Source: Deefgea rivuli DSM 18356 (GTDB lineage: Bacteria; Pseudomonadota; Gammaproteobacteria; Burkholderiales; Chitinibacteraceae). Taken from it: a stretch of 64,000 bases of DNA. Below, one piece after another: positions 8,875-17,793 of this stretch (the first letter of the stretch is position 1; the number at the start of each line of letters is the position of its first letter). The DNA is taken from the NCBI RefSeq assembly GCF_000620145.1, contig NZ_KK211082.1, positions 243,198 through 307,197 of the forward strand. Direction: 5' to 3'. The notes under the pieces are model-generated. The model was given only the letters and a program-made list of their open reading frames with translations, was not told the DNA's origin and searched no databases. A program made the translations under genes and the position numbers.

Positions 8875-9828
8875 ATGCTTGATATGTCTAAGCTTGAATC
8901 GCAACGCGATACCCATCACGTCCAACTTTGGTCAGAGCAGCAGCGCCCGGTACTTGCTGGCCGCGTGTTTTATGAGCAATTTCATAACACCCTGACACTG
9001 CATTGCAGCGATATCGAACTAACGCAACAAGTACAAAGCCATGCGGAACTCGAGCCCGGTATCAAGCTGATTATTATGTTGCAGGGAAAAATTGCGATGC
9101 ACTTGGGCGGCATGCGCCAAGGCATTCATGCGCAGCAGCAAGGCTGCTTTTTGCTATCCACAACCGAGCCAGAACCATATAGCCGCGCGATGCTGGCGCT
9201 TGGGGCGCAGCAGCAACTTGTGCTGAGTATACCGACAGGGTGGTTTGAAGATGGGGGCTACAGCCAGATACCTAGCTTTAAAACTACCGCCGCATTTTGC
9301 CGCCAACATTTAGCCCATCATCAATGGTCAGCCAGCCAGCAGTTACAGCAATTGAGCCGCACTTTATTGCAAAGCGCAGATTCAAATGATCATTTACACA
9401 AATTACAAAGAGAATCTCGCGTCTTAGAATTATTAATGCTGGGGATAGAGCCGATTGCAGGCAAAGCACAGGCGCGCTTGGATCGCCGCGCTGAGCAGCG
9501 CATTGATGCCCTACTCGAACTCATTCACAGCGGTGAAGCCGATCAATATTCACTCGACCAAATGGCGCAGGCGGTAGGCAGCAATACCACGACGCTGCAA
9601 AAGCAATTTCAGCAGCAAATGGGCAGCAGTATTTTTGCCTATCTGCGACAGCACAAACTAGAAATGGCGCGCCAGCAATTGCAGCAAGGCTTAAGCGTCA
9701 CCGATGCGGCGCTGGTGGCGGGCTATAGCAATCCAGCTAATTTTTCAACCGCATTCAAACGCCAGTTTGGCCAACTCCCCAAAGAAATACGCCGATTTTT
9801 GCCAAGATCCACCCTAGCAAAAACGTAA
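8875..9828 (+). CDS. AraC-family siderophore-responsive regulator (PchR-like)
   Basis: A transcription factor of about 317 residues. The C-terminal 100 residues carry the two helix-turn-helix motifs of AraC/XylS proteins; YSLDQMAQAVGSNTTTLQKQ is the first and VTDAALVAGYSNPANFSTAF the second. The N-terminal domain presumably senses ferric siderophore, as in PchR, and activates the divergent receptor gene. I placed the start at the ATG at 8875, which has AAGAGAG just upstream. A longer frame from a TTG at 8824 has no ribosome site. It ends at a bidirectional terminator. Confidence 0.85.
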   Translation: MLDMSKLESQRDTHHVQLWSEQQRPVLAGRVFYEQFHNTLTLHCSDIELTQQVQSHAELEPGIKLIIMLQGKIAMHLGGMRQGIHAQQQGCFLLSTTEPEPYSRAMLALGAQQQLVLSIPTGWFEDGGYSQIPSFKTTAAFCRQHLAHHQWSASQQLQQLSRTLLQSADSNDHLHKLQRESRVLELLMLGIEPIAGKAQARLDRRAEQRIDALLELIHSGEADQYSLDQMAQAVGSNTTTLQKQFQQQMGSSIFAYLRQHKLEMARQQLQQGLSVTDAALVAGYSNPANFSTAFKRQFGQLPKEIRRFLPRSTLAKT

Positions 9829-9830
9829 AA

Positions 9831-9858
9831 AAGGCTGAGATTTCTCTCAGCCTTTAGC
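9831..9858. terminator. Bidirectional rho-independent terminator
   Basis: A ten-base stem AAGGCTGAGA / TCTCAGCCTT with a four-base loop, preceded by A-run and followed by T-rich sequence. It lies between the convergent AraC and chemotaxis genes. Confidence 0.85.
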
Positions 9859-9884
9859 CTTTCAAACGCTAAATGCCTATCCAA

Positions 9885-11498
9885 CTAAACCCGATAATTC
9901 GCTATCGCCGCGCCCAGATCTACGCTGAGCTGGCGTAAACGCGCGCCTTCGTCGGCGGTATTTTGCGCAACCGAGCTACTCTCTTCCGACATCTGCGCCA
10001 CTTGCTCCACCTGCTGCGCCATCATCGTGCTGGCCGCGCTTTGTTCACGCATTGAGTTACTAATTTCGCTGACTTGCTCCACCACTTTATCGGCATTCAG
10101 GCGAATATTGGTAATCGCCTCGCTGGCTTCTTGCGCTCTTTGTACGCCTTGATCGACTTGGCGCACCGTTTGCTGCATCGTCATCACCGTGGTATTGGCT
10201 TCATTTTGAATTGCCGCCACAGTGGCGATAATTTCTTTGGTCGAATTGCTGGTACGTTCGGCCAGTTTACGTACTTCATCGGCCACCACCGCAAAACCAC
10301 GTCCCAAATCGCCAGCGCGCGCCGCTTCAATCGCGGCATTGAGTGCCAGCAAATTAGTTTGATCGGCAATGTCTTTAATCACATTCACCACCGCATTAAT
10401 ATTAGCGGTACGCTCTTTAAGTGATTCGATTTGCCCAGCCGACACACGCACATCAGCGGCAATTTGATTAATGCTGCGAATGGTACTTTCAATCACTTCG
10501 CCGCCGGTTACTGCCATATGCCCCGCTTCGCGCGCGGTTTGATCGCACTCATTCGTTCGATCGGCAACATGGCTAATACTTACCGTCACTTCTTCCACAC
10601 CCGCGGCCATACTCGATGCGGCACTGCTGACGTGATACGCAGCTTTGGATAATTCGCCACTGGCCGTCGACAATTCACTCGCACTACCCGTTACATCACG
10701 GCCAATGCGGTGCAATTTTTGCAAACTACCTTGTAGCGTATCAAGCAGGCCATTCAATGCCGTTAATGAATCACCAATTTCATCTTTGCTTGTGACTGGC
10801 ATGCGCTGCGTGAAATCATAATTGCTACTGAGGTTTTGCAAGAATTGACGCAAAGCAATCAGCGGCGTGGTAATGCTTTGGCTGATCCAAAAACCCAAGC
10901 CACAGGCCAATACCATCAAAATCGCCCCCAACCACAATGAGCTGCTAATCGCGCTAGCCACATGTGCTTTGACATTTTTACCGGCGTCTTTGGAGTAGCT
11001 GCTGTTATAGGCCTTGGCATAATCCAGTGCGGCAAAGAATTTTTCCGCCTGCGGGCTGACCGTGCTTGAGATGAAAGCACGGGTTTCTTCTGCCGAATGC
11101 GATTGCGAAAAACTAGCGCCTTCGGCAATCAGTGGTTTTAAGGTCGCAAACTCAGCGACAGCCGCTGCTAAATTACGTCTATCGGTATCATCATCCGCAA
11201 ATTTTTCATAACTTTGCAGCAAGCTCTCCACTTTGCTCAGCGAAGCTTGCATCTTATTGATTCGCTCTTGCTTCTTGGCTGCATCGCTTTCAATCACATG
11301 GCTCAGCTCTTGCCGACGCACATCCATAAACGCGATTTCAGCATCATTGAGGATTTCCAAAGAAGGCATTACATTGCCGATGACTTCATCCACCAGCTTA
11401 TCAATCACACTCAGTTTGAAATAACCCACTGTCGTCAGCAGTAAAATCGTAATCGCAGTGGTGGCCACCAAAAGGGCCAGCCGATGAGTGACTTTCAT
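9885..11498 (-). CDS. Methyl-accepting chemotaxis protein
   Basis: A 537-residue transducer. It has an N-terminal membrane helix (about residues 8-28), a periplasmic four-helix-bundle sensor of about 160 residues, and a second membrane helix near residue 190. A HAMP domain ([15 protein letters not shown]) and a long cytoplasmic signalling coiled coil follow. The hairpin tip is [26 protein letters not shown] replaces the more usual EQGRGF. The ligand is unknown. The ATG at 11498 has GGAG six bases upstream, whereas the longer frame begins with TTG. There are no che genes nearby, so it is an orphan receptor. Confidence 0.92.
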   Translation of the reverse strand: MKVTHRLALLVATTAITILLLTTVGYFKLSVIDKLVDEVIGNVMPSLEILNDAEIAFMDVRRQELSHVIESDAAKKQERINKMQASLSKVESLLQSYEKFADDDTDRRNLAAAVAEFATLKPLIAEGASFSQSHSAEETRAFISSTVSPQAEKFFAALDYAKAYNSSYSKDAGKNVKAHVASAISSSLWLGAILMVLACGLGFWISQSITTPLIALRQFLQNLSSNYDFTQRMPVTSKDEIGDSLTALNGLLDTLQGSLQKLHRIGRDVTGSASELSTASGELSKAAYHVSSAASSMAAGVEEVTVSISHVADRTNECDQTAREAGHMAVTGGEVIESTIRSINQIAADVRVSAGQIESLKERTANINAVVNVIKDIADQTNLLALNAAIEAARAGDLGRGFAVVADEVRKLAERTSNSTKEIIATVAAIQNEANTTVMTMQQTVRQVDQGVQRAQEASEAITNIRLNADKVVEQVSEISNSMREQSAASTMMAQQVEQVAQMSEESSSVAQNTADEGARLRQLSVDLGAAIANYRV

Positions 11499-11711
11499 TG
11501 TGAACTCCAATCATTAATAGGCAAATTATGTCACCGCGCTTTCGCAAGGCCTAGAAAAAGATTAAAAGATTGTGACATTGCCAAGAATCCGCCCACTTTT
11601 GCTTAAATCCCTCTGCTAATAGGCGCGGCCTCATTCAAATCGATGCCATTCAATTAAACTAAGATCTTGAATTTGCGACTAACGTAGAACCTATTCAACA
11701 AGGAGATGTCC

Positions 11712-12581
11712 ATGAAAAAACTCAGTTTTATTAAGCGCAGCAATGGTCGCCATTGGGTCGGTAATGGCTTTCCGGTGCAAAGTATTTTTTCCTACAACGA
11801 CATTCACGAAGCCATGTCGCCCTTTTTGCTGATGGATTACGCCGGCCCGACTCATTTTGAGCCGACTGAGGAACAACGCGGCGTAGGCCAGCATCCGCAT
11901 CGCGGCTTTGAAACGGTGACGATAGTCTATGACGGCGAAGTATCGCATCGTGATTCAGCCGGTGGCGGCGGCACCATCGGTACGGGCGATGTGCAATGGA
12001 TGACGGCGGCATCAGGTTTAATGCACGAAGAATTTCATAGCCCAGCGTATGCAAAGCGCGGCGGCCCGTTTGAAATGATACAGCTATGGGTGAATCTGCC
12101 CGCCAAAGACAAAATGAGCGCGCCAGCGTACCAAGGCATTACTGATGCGCAAATTCCTCGCGTCGCACTGCCTGACGATGCGGGCAGCGTGCGCGTGATT
12201 GCCGGGCAATATGCCGGAACAGCAGGCGCAGCGACGACGTTTAGCCCGATGAATGTGTGGGATCTGCAAGTCAAAGCCCTGCGCACCGTTCGCCTTGAGC
12301 TACCCGCCGGACATACGACAGCACTATTCGTGCTGCACGGTGCGATTCGCATCGGCGATAGCGAAGAAATCGTCCGTTCAGCCGAACTAGCGGTGCTGGA
12401 ACGCGAAGGCTGTGACTTGGTATTTCATACCGATGAAGACAGCGTGATATTGCTGCTGAGCGGCCAGCCATTAAACGAGCCAATTGTCGGCCACGGCCCG
12501 TTTGTGATGAATACCCGTGAAGAAATCGTGCAAGCGATGACTGATTTTAAGGAAGGAAAATTTGGCAGGATGACGGTGTGA
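11712..12581 (+). CDS. Pirin family protein
   Basis: A 289-residue bicupin of the pirin/YhhW family. The N-terminal cupin holds the metal-binding pattern H-P-H-R-G-F-E-T-V with a downstream glutamine/histidine site (VQWMTAASGLMHEE). Some family members are quercetin 2,3-dioxygenases, but the physiological substrate is usually unknown. AAGGAG at 11699-11704 is correctly spaced for the ATG at 11712 rather than the in-frame ATG at 11706. It is monocistronic and ends before a strong terminator. Confidence 0.9.
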   Translation: MKKLSFIKRSNGRHWVGNGFPVQSIFSYNDIHEAMSPFLLMDYAGPTHFEPTEEQRGVGQHPHRGFETVTIVYDGEVSHRDSAGGGGTIGTGDVQWMTAASGLMHEEFHSPAYAKRGGPFEMIQLWVNLPAKDKMSAPAYQGITDAQIPRVALPDDAGSVRVIAGQYAGTAGAATTFSPMNVWDLQVKALRTVRLELPAGHTTALFVLHGAIRIGDSEEIVRSAELAVLEREGCDLVFHTDEDSVILLLSGQPLNEPIVGHGPFVMNTREEIVQAMTDFKEGKFGRMTV

Positions 12582-12691
12582 AACAATCCGCGCGGAGAAA
12601 ACTTGCCGAGTAGACTAATCAACGCAACTCTATCCAAATCAATCCAGTTTCTGATTCAGACGAGCCGGATTGGCGACTCTTGAACAAGATC

Positions 12692-12724
12692 GGCGGCTTA
12701 GTCAATCGACTAAGCCGCCTTTTT
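12692..12724. terminator. Rho-independent terminator after the pirin gene
   Basis: A perfect 12-base stem (12692-12703 with 12708-12719), loop AATC, followed by TTTTT. Confidence 0.92.
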
Positions 12725-12727
12725 GCA

Positions 12728-12987
12728 TATGGCGATATTCAGATTTGGTGTTGATGCTGTGCCACGATGTTTGGACTGCGCAAAGTCCCTTGTATCAAGC
12801 CGAGCGAGGAACAAGCGGCAAGGGGCTTTCGGCGGGTTCTGTTTTGTTAAAACCCGCCGCCTTGCCGATTGTCCGCAGCGAGGGCATCCGACGAAGTCGG
12901 ACGCAGATACTAGGGCGGCCTTCTTTGGCTTACCTTTCTTGGCCGTTCAAGAAAGGCAAGTGCCGCGCGGCATGAGCGCGACCATGG
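12728..12987 (-). repeat. Dispersed repeat family 1, copy C (inverted)
   Basis: A reverse-orientation copy of the element at 1109/5884, ending with the shared GCGCGGCATGAGCGCGACCAT block near 12987. The terminal hairpin arms again vary together. Apparent open frames in it are repeats of those in the other copies and are not supported as genes. Confidence 0.8.
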
Positions 12988-13092
12988 TGAGAAGAAAATT
13001 GGCGCGTTTATATTCCCAGCCGCGCCTCCCTGTTATATCATCAGAACGAACGTTCTACTCATTTACATTCACGTCAACTCAAGGTTGGTACG

Positions 13093-14274
13093 ATGAATTC
13101 TCAACTACGCCGCCTTGCTTTGGCGCGGCAAGGCTTATTGCATGCGCCTCACTTTGGCAATGCTCGCCAAGGTACGCTCAATGCGATTGAGCATTTGGGC
13201 TATGTGCAGATCGATACGATTTCGATGATAGAGCGCGCGCATCATCATGTGCTGTGGTCGCGCGTGCCGGGCTATCAAACGGCGGATTTAAATCAGCTGA
13301 TGGCCGAGCGGCAGATTTTTGAATATTGGTTTCATGCGGCGGCCTATTTGCCAATGCGGGATTATCGCTTTGCGCAACGCCGCATGGCGGCAGCCCGAAA
13401 TCATCTATCCGCCGTCGATCACAGAGATTTGATGCGTGAAATTCTGCAACGCGTTCAAAGCGACGGCCCGCTGCGCGTACGTGATTTGGAAGGCAATAAA
13501 ACGAACGGCGGCACGTGGTGGAATTGGGGACCGGGCAAACGCGCTTTGGAGAAGCTGTTTTTTCAAGGCGACTTGATGGTGAGCGAGCGCATCGGCATGG
13601 AAAAAGTCTACGATCTGCGCGAACGCATTTTGCCTGCGGGATTGGACGTACGCGAGCCAGACTTGGCAGATTATGCAGCGTATCTGCTACGCAATGATTT
13701 GCGCGCACATTGTGTAGTCACGTTGGAACAGCTCACGCATTTGCACGATAGAACGCTAAAAAACACGATGCGAGAACTGATCGCAGCGCAAATTGCCAGT
13801 GGCGAGATCAGCGCCATCGATGGCATTCCAAACGCCTACGCCGAGAGCGCTACGCTGGCACAAATTACTGACGCCAGCGCACCCAGCGTGCATTTGCTTT
13901 CGCCGTTTGATAATGCGGTGATTCACCGCAAACGGCTGCAACAACTTTTTGGTTTTGAGTATCGGCTGGAATGCTATGTGCCTGCGGCAAAGCGCCAATA
14001 TGGCTATTTCTGCTTGCCAATTTTATTTGGTGAACGCTTTGTTGGACGCATTGATTGCAAAGCGCATCGTAAAGAAAAACGACTCGAAGTGATTAGCCTA
14101 CACCTCGAAATCAATCTACCCGATGTGGAGCTATTTTTTGCGCTGTTAAAACTGAAATTGCAGCAATTTGCTGAGTTTAATGGCTGCGAGATGTTTGATG
14201 TGCAAAGCATTAAACCCGCAGCTTGGCGCAAATACTTGGTGTCATCAAGGCAGCTACACGCAGAATCAATTTAA
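13093..14274 (+). CDS. YcaQ/AlkX-like winged-helix DNA glycosylase
   Basis: A 393-residue protein of the HTH_42 (formerly DUF1006) family. This family includes E. coli YcaQ and Streptomyces AlkZ, which unhook DNA interstrand crosslinks and remove bulky alkylated bases. The start RRLALARQGLL and the segment LGYVQIDTISMIERAHHHVL carry the family's catalytic Q-x-D-type motif (Q-I-D). The WFHAAAYLPM and GTWWNWGPGKRALEKLF segments are also characteristic. It stands alone between repeat copy C and a non-coding gap, so it is probably a single-gene DNA repair unit. Confidence 0.88.
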   Translation: MNSQLRRLALARQGLLHAPHFGNARQGTLNAIEHLGYVQIDTISMIERAHHHVLWSRVPGYQTADLNQLMAERQIFEYWFHAAAYLPMRDYRFAQRRMAAARNHLSAVDHRDLMREILQRVQSDGPLRVRDLEGNKTNGGTWWNWGPGKRALEKLFFQGDLMVSERIGMEKVYDLRERILPAGLDVREPDLADYAAYLLRNDLRAHCVVTLEQLTHLHDRTLKNTMRELIAAQIASGEISAIDGIPNAYAESATLAQITDASAPSVHLLSPFDNAVIHRKRLQQLFGFEYRLECYVPAAKRQYGYFCLPILFGERFVGRIDCKAHRKEKRLEVISLHLEINLPDVELFFALLKLKLQQFAEFNGCEMFDVQSIKPAAWRKYLVSSRQLHAESI

Positions 14275-14495
14275 TCGTCATCATCGCGACCAAGAACGTA
14301 AATACAGATGTATCTTCCTGTAGACTTTATATATAAAAGCCTAGCAGGTAATACGTCTAGGCCTATTGATTAAAAATCAATGCTAGCGCGCACTAGCATT
14401 ACATCTTTTCACGAACGCATCAGCCACAACAAATATCCACCCGTCATGCCAGTGCTTGACGCGCTACACTAGGCGCCATCTTTTTAGCGAACCTG

Positions 14496-15203
14496 ATGAT
14501 GAATCCTTACCAAACCTTGAACACGCCGCTACTCAATGATGTGGGCCTCAATTGCCATGCGGTATTTAATCTGGCTGATCTGCCGCCCGAAGCGCGCGCC
14601 ATTTTAAGCGAGCGCTGCCCGCAATCGGCCAACTATCGCCAGCTACTGCTGATCGCTCATGGTGGGCGTAATTTTTGGCAAGCGCTGCAAACGGCAGGCG
14701 TCGAATCGGAACATCCAGTCGATGATTTTACCGTTGCCAGCATCAAGGGATTTTTTACCACCGAGCATCCCGATGCGGCGTATGACGTGATTTATCCGGG
14801 GCGCTACATTATTAGCCTGCAAGAACTCGGCAAACTCGCTGGCTGGCATCACCCATCGCCGTTTATGGTCGGCATCAATGCCACGTGGGGATCATGGTTT
14901 GCCTATCGCTCCGTGGTGCTCGCCAATACGGATTTTGCTGTCACCGCGCCTGTGACTAGCCCATCGCCGTGCGCCAGTTGTGATGACAAACCCTGTATCA
15001 GTAGTTGCCCAGCCAAGGCTTTGGACGATGGCGAATTTCATTTGCTGAAATGCATCACTTACCGCAAGCAGGCCGATTCTGCCTGTAAAAACACCTGTAT
15101 CGCCCGCGTACGCTGCCCAGTCGCCCGCGAGCACCGCTACAGCAAAGCGCAAATTCAATATCACTACGGACGCTCGATGAAAATCATTGGGAATGCAGTT
15201 TAA
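14496..15203 (+). CDS. 4Fe-4S ferredoxin-type protein, function unknown
   Basis: A 235-residue protein with a cysteine cluster near residues 155-170 of the form C-A-S-C-D-D-K-P-C-I-S-S-C-P, a 4Fe-4S ligand pattern (C-x2-C-x4-C-x3-C-P). A second group of cysteines follows (C-I-T-Y-R, then C-K-N-T-C and R-C-P). The first 140 residues show no domain I recognise. No signal peptide or membrane segment is present, so it is probably cytosolic. It may be an electron carrier or a cluster-containing enzyme, but no partner gene is adjacent. Two successive ATGs begin the frame; either could be used. Confidence 0.7.
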   Translation: MMNPYQTLNTPLLNDVGLNCHAVFNLADLPPEARAILSERCPQSANYRQLLLIAHGGRNFWQALQTAGVESEHPVDDFTVASIKGFFTTEHPDAAYDVIYPGRYIISLQELGKLAGWHHPSPFMVGINATWGSWFAYRSVVLANTDFAVTAPVTSPSPCASCDDKPCISSCPAKALDDGEFHLLKCITYRKQADSACKNTCIARVRCPVAREHRYSKAQIQYHYGRSMKIIGNAV

Positions 15204-15341
15204 GTGCGTATCCATCAGTCAATTGTCTTACGCACGCACATTTCCAATCACTCAGTTATAACAAGGTGATTTAGCTTTTCAGCCACGAAAATAATCAGGC
15301 TCTTAAGCTAAACCCCCTTGAAGTACAGCGGTATTGAATGA

Positions 15342-15890
15342 TTATTGGCCTAAAGTAATTTTACCTTTAGTGCACAGTGCCGCTGTAGAGGCGCTGATGG
15401 TGATAGCGGATGCAGTGGCGTTTTTGTATTGCACGATCCAGCCACTGCGATTGCCGTCAAAAGTCGGTGAACTATACATAATCACTGGTCCCGCAGGAAT
15501 GCCTGTCGCACCACCGGATACGACCGTTTCACCCGTCAAACAAGCGCTGGCCACATAGTTTTCTTCACCCGCAGCCAAAGTAAAACTGCGTGTTGCTTCG
15601 CGCAAAATCAGCTCTAATCCGCCAGTCGATGCGCTCTCGCAGCTACCGAGATTTTTCCAAACATCCCATTCGCCTGAAAGACTTGGGCTTTGATTTTGCG
15701 TTGACCATTTCGCCTCAAATAAGCTGCCTGCTTGAGTCGCTTTATTGCCGGCAGAATAGGTGCTGCTGCTATTCCACGCATTAACGCCAGTGCATACCGC
15801 CGCGCTGGCATTACCCGCGCTTAAGCCAAAAGCAGCCAGCAGAGCAAGCGCCAGAAAGTGGCGATTTAAACGTAAGTGTTGATAAGTCAT
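15342..15890 (-). CDS. Secreted chitin-binding protein (CBM5/12 plus unknown domain)
   Basis: A 182-residue exported protein. A Sec signal peptide covers residues 1-30 (A-L-A-L-L-A-A-F-G-L-S-A-G-N-A-S-A). A small carbohydrate-binding module of the CBM5/12 type follows (residues 32-75), with the aromatic pattern AWNSSSTYSAGNKA, then FEAKW and EWDVW. The C-terminal 105 residues, beginning at GLELILREATRSF, show no catalytic motif I recognise and contain two cysteines. It probably binds chitin outside the cell, fitting the amino-sugar uptake cluster at 56649-63805. Confidence 0.8.
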   Translation of the reverse strand: MTYQHLRLNRHFLALALLAAFGLSAGNASAAVCTGVNAWNSSSTYSAGNKATQAGSLFEAKWSTQNQSPSLSGEWDVWKNLGSCESASTGGLELILREATRSFTLAAGEENYVASACLTGETVVSGGATGIPAGPVIMYSSPTFDGNRSGWIVQYKNATASAITISASTAALCTKGKITLGQ

Positions 15891-16411
15891 TCAGGTCTAC
15901 TCCATCATGGTTTTATATCGGCATATTGCATGGGCAATATGCGCCGCTACCTCGCACTCAAGCTAGGCAGACGCAATGTGGTTTTTTTTCTAGAACCATC
16001 AATGCGCACAAAAAATATACCATTCATCTGCCGCTAAACAGGCAGTGATTGAGGAGCAAATAATCGCCAACGCCCACCTTGCTATAAAAATAAATGACAA
16101 ATAGATATTTTAAATTTATTTTTTTATTGATGTATTTACCTGCAGAGCATTACTAATAATGCCTAGATGCCAATACCCACTCTGAATATGGAATAAGTGA
16201 TGATGCACAGGAAAACACGGATGCCACTGAGGCGCAGCCAACAAACTGTGGCGTGTTTTGTCACTGGGCTGTCGAGGATAGAGATACTGATGGATGCTTG
16301 AACTGGATTACGGAGAATGATCGCGACGACCAACGAAGCGAGAAGATCTGTGTGCAGCACGACTCTCATGCGGCTTCAGCATTAAAGTAGCTTTTTTGCG
16401 CACAACGAAAA
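15891..16411. other. Non-coding stretch, nothing recognised
   Basis: About 520 bases upstream of the chitin-binding gene and outside the island. The only open frame (16163-16369, minus) gives a hydrophobic product without a ribosome site or family resemblance. Apart from the chitin-binding gene's leader, I see no clear element until the terminator at 16412. Confidence 0.5.
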
Positions 16412-16440
16412 AAGGGTTGTAGCTTTCGCTACAACCCTTA
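16412..16440. terminator. Rho-independent terminator, probably the original one for tRNA-Thr
   Basis: A perfect 12-base stem (16412-16423 with 16428-16439), loop TTTC, flanked by A-run and T-rich ends. It lies eight bases beyond the tRNA 3'-end remnant at attL, where the tRNA-Thr terminator would have stood before the island inserted. Confidence 0.85.
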
Positions 16441-16447
16441 GATTTCT

Positions 16448-16495
16448 TTGGTGCCGACGGCAGGAATCGAACTCGCTACCCCCTGATTACAAGTC
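16448..16495 (-). repeat. attL: tRNA-Thr 3'-end duplicate
   Basis: It matches 31478-31525 in 47 of 48 bases. It spans the acceptor 3' strand, T-arm and anticodon-loop region, but the D-arm and 5' half are missing. It is therefore an attachment remnant and not a functional tRNA gene. Confidence 0.93.
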
Positions 16496-16586
16496 GAGAT
16501 TTTTTCTCAACAAATCAACGTAATCACCAATAAAATCAAGCACTTGGCATACCTACAGTTACTTGAATCTACCACCTTTTCACCCA

Positions 16587-16614
16587 CCAACTACAGCAAA
16601 ATTACAGCAAAAAA
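16587..16614 (+). repeat. Left copy of 28-bp arm-type repeat
   Basis: Identical to 31397-31424. It contains two tandem TACAGCAAAA units 11 bp apart. Its location about 90 bp inside attL suggests an integrase arm-binding site. Confidence 0.75.
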
Positions 16615-16645
16615 ACTGCATTAAGATGAAGTAGGTGCGGGTAAA

Positions 16646-16670
16646 TTAGCACTATACATTGAGCAGTCAT
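16646..16670 (+). promoter_or_regulatory. Regulatory motif shared with the XRE promoter region
   Basis: TAGCACTATACATTGAGCAG followed by TCAT, 32 bp before the alpA-like gene. TAGC, CTAT and TTGAGCAGTCAT recur in the same order at 18708-18727. It is probably an operator or promoter element serving island genes. Confidence 0.5.
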
Positions 16671-16701
16671 GTGATTGCTCACTCACAGTATAGACCATCT
16701 T

Positions 16702-17004
16702 ATGAACCGTTTCCTCAACATTAAACAGCTCAGCGAAATCATCGGCCTTGCCGAGCAAACCATCTACAACCGCGTAAACACCGGCGGTGATTTACCCTCC
16801 ACCCTGAAACTCGGACGCTCATTGCGCTGGCGCGAAAGTGACGTCGAAGAATGGATGAACAGTAAACAGCCGATGCCTGCCAAACTCAATCAAGCCAGCG
16901 TGGATTTGAGCTCACTCCTCACCAAACGACGCCGCGGGCGTCCCAACAAAGCTGAACAGCATGCGGCTCGGCAGCGTGGTAATTGCCAAGATGAATCGCA
17001 ATAG
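16702..17004 (+). CDS. AlpA-family DNA-binding protein (excisionase/regulator-like)
   Basis: A 100-residue protein. Residues 1-55 (MNRFLNIKQLSEIIGLAEQT, then IYNRV and the R-W-R-E-S-D-V-E-E-W wing) form the winged-helix domain of AlpA/MerR-like excisionases and regulators carried by integrative elements. The C-terminus is basic (TKRRRGRPNK), resembling an AT-hook. AlpA relatives activate integrase or act as excision factors. The ATG at 16702 begins the domain; a longer frame from TTG at 16675 is unlikely. It is the first island gene inside attL. Confidence 0.85.
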   Translation: MNRFLNIKQLSEIIGLAEQTIYNRVNTGGDLPSTLKLGRSLRWRESDVEEWMNSKQPMPAKLNQASVDLSSLLTKRRRGRPNKAEQHAARQRGNCQDESQ

Positions 17005-17257
17005 CTTATAGTCGCCTCGCCGCTGTCAATCCAGCGGCCGGGCGTAGGAACCCGGTTTGGACAAAGGCGCATTTGCGCCGCTTTGCGTTTGCTTGGCGGT
17101 TAGATGCGTCAGCATGGCTTCGCCTATGGGTGGGTCGTGTGGGCAGCCTTGTGCTGGCCGGTCCCTTTGTCCCGGTATTCCTACCCCGCACGTTCCTGCC
17201 CACCTTCCGTAGGAAGAAGGTTTGCGGGCTGCTTAAACCGACAAAGGTAACTACAGC
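17005..17257 (+). other. GC-rich structured leader between alpA-like gene and next gene
   Basis: About 250 bases with several G/C runs unlike the flanks, including GGTGGG near 17128 and CCCACC near 17199 that could pair across an intervening segment. An open frame (17073-17432) crosses it but runs into the next gene in another frame and has a biased Trp/Arg/Val composition. I treat it as a possible structured RNA or regulatory leader, not as a gene. Confidence 0.4.
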
Positions 17258-17686
17258 ATGTCAAATACCGCAATTCAACTCTCACCTCGACTACCATCCG
17301 ACATCATCAGTAGCATTAAACGCTTGCCATCCATTGAAATGCAGACTCAAGCCTTCTTCAATGCTGCTCAATCAAGCGGCGGAAGTGAGTACGAAATCAA
17401 ACTCAGCTGGAATGGCTTTCGCGTCCACATGAACTATGCCAACGAGCTTCCTTTTGGCCAAGGAACAACAACACTGAAAGATTTTTTAATCCTTCGCGAT
17501 ACTTATGTCCCAACCCAATATCGCAAGCGGGGCTGGTTTACCCAATATTGCGTGTTTTGCTGCCAACTTGCAGCTCAACATTTCATCATCGCCAGCGAAC
17601 TACCCACGACACTCAGTCTACATTTAGCAAGGCATGGCTTTATTGCCCATCTTCCAGATTTATATATGCTGGATGATGCTTACTGA
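17258..17686 (+). CDS. Small island protein, possibly GNAT-like
   Basis: A 142-residue cytosolic protein with no firm family match. The second half (LRDTYVPTQYRKRGWFTQYC followed by an alpha-helical stretch) faintly resembles the acetyl-CoA loop and helix of GNAT acetyltransferases, where R/Q-x-x-G/R precedes a helix. The closing segment ARHGFIAHLPDLYML would then be the final strand pair. No G-x-G motif is present, so activity is uncertain. It is followed by a good terminator. Confidence 0.6.
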   Translation: MSNTAIQLSPRLPSDIISSIKRLPSIEMQTQAFFNAAQSSGGSEYEIKLSWNGFRVHMNYANELPFGQGTTTLKDFLILRDTYVPTQYRKRGWFTQYCVFCCQLAAQHFIIASELPTTLSLHLARHGFIAHLPDLYMLDDAY

Positions 17687-17698
17687 TATGCATCGGTG

Positions 17699-17730
17699 AA
17701 GGCACGGTTTTTAATTCCGTGCCTTTTCAT
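17699..17730 (+). terminator. Rho-independent terminator
   Basis: AAGGCACGG and CCGTGCCTT form a nine-base stem with a nine-base loop, followed by TTC. It closes the alpA-like and GNAT-like transcription unit. Confidence 0.85.
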
Positions 17731-17793
17731 TGCGGGACCTACAACTCAACAATTGCCTGATTGATTCAACAAACAATAACACCAAGCTTCGCG

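Noticed and set aside
12670-13092. Open frames before the YcaQ-like gene
   Set aside because: They cover the terminator and repeat copy C; the translated products match those of the other repeat copies.
16163-16369. A 68-residue hydrophobic open frame outside attL
   Set aside because: It has no ribosome site, family resemblance or plausible context.
16448-16495. Second tRNA-Thr gene
   Set aside because: Only the 3' part is present; the 5' half and D-arm are missing, so it is attL.
17073-17432. Open frame crossing the GC-rich leader
   Set aside because: It overlaps the next gene extensively in another frame and has skewed composition; kept only as a note on the leader.
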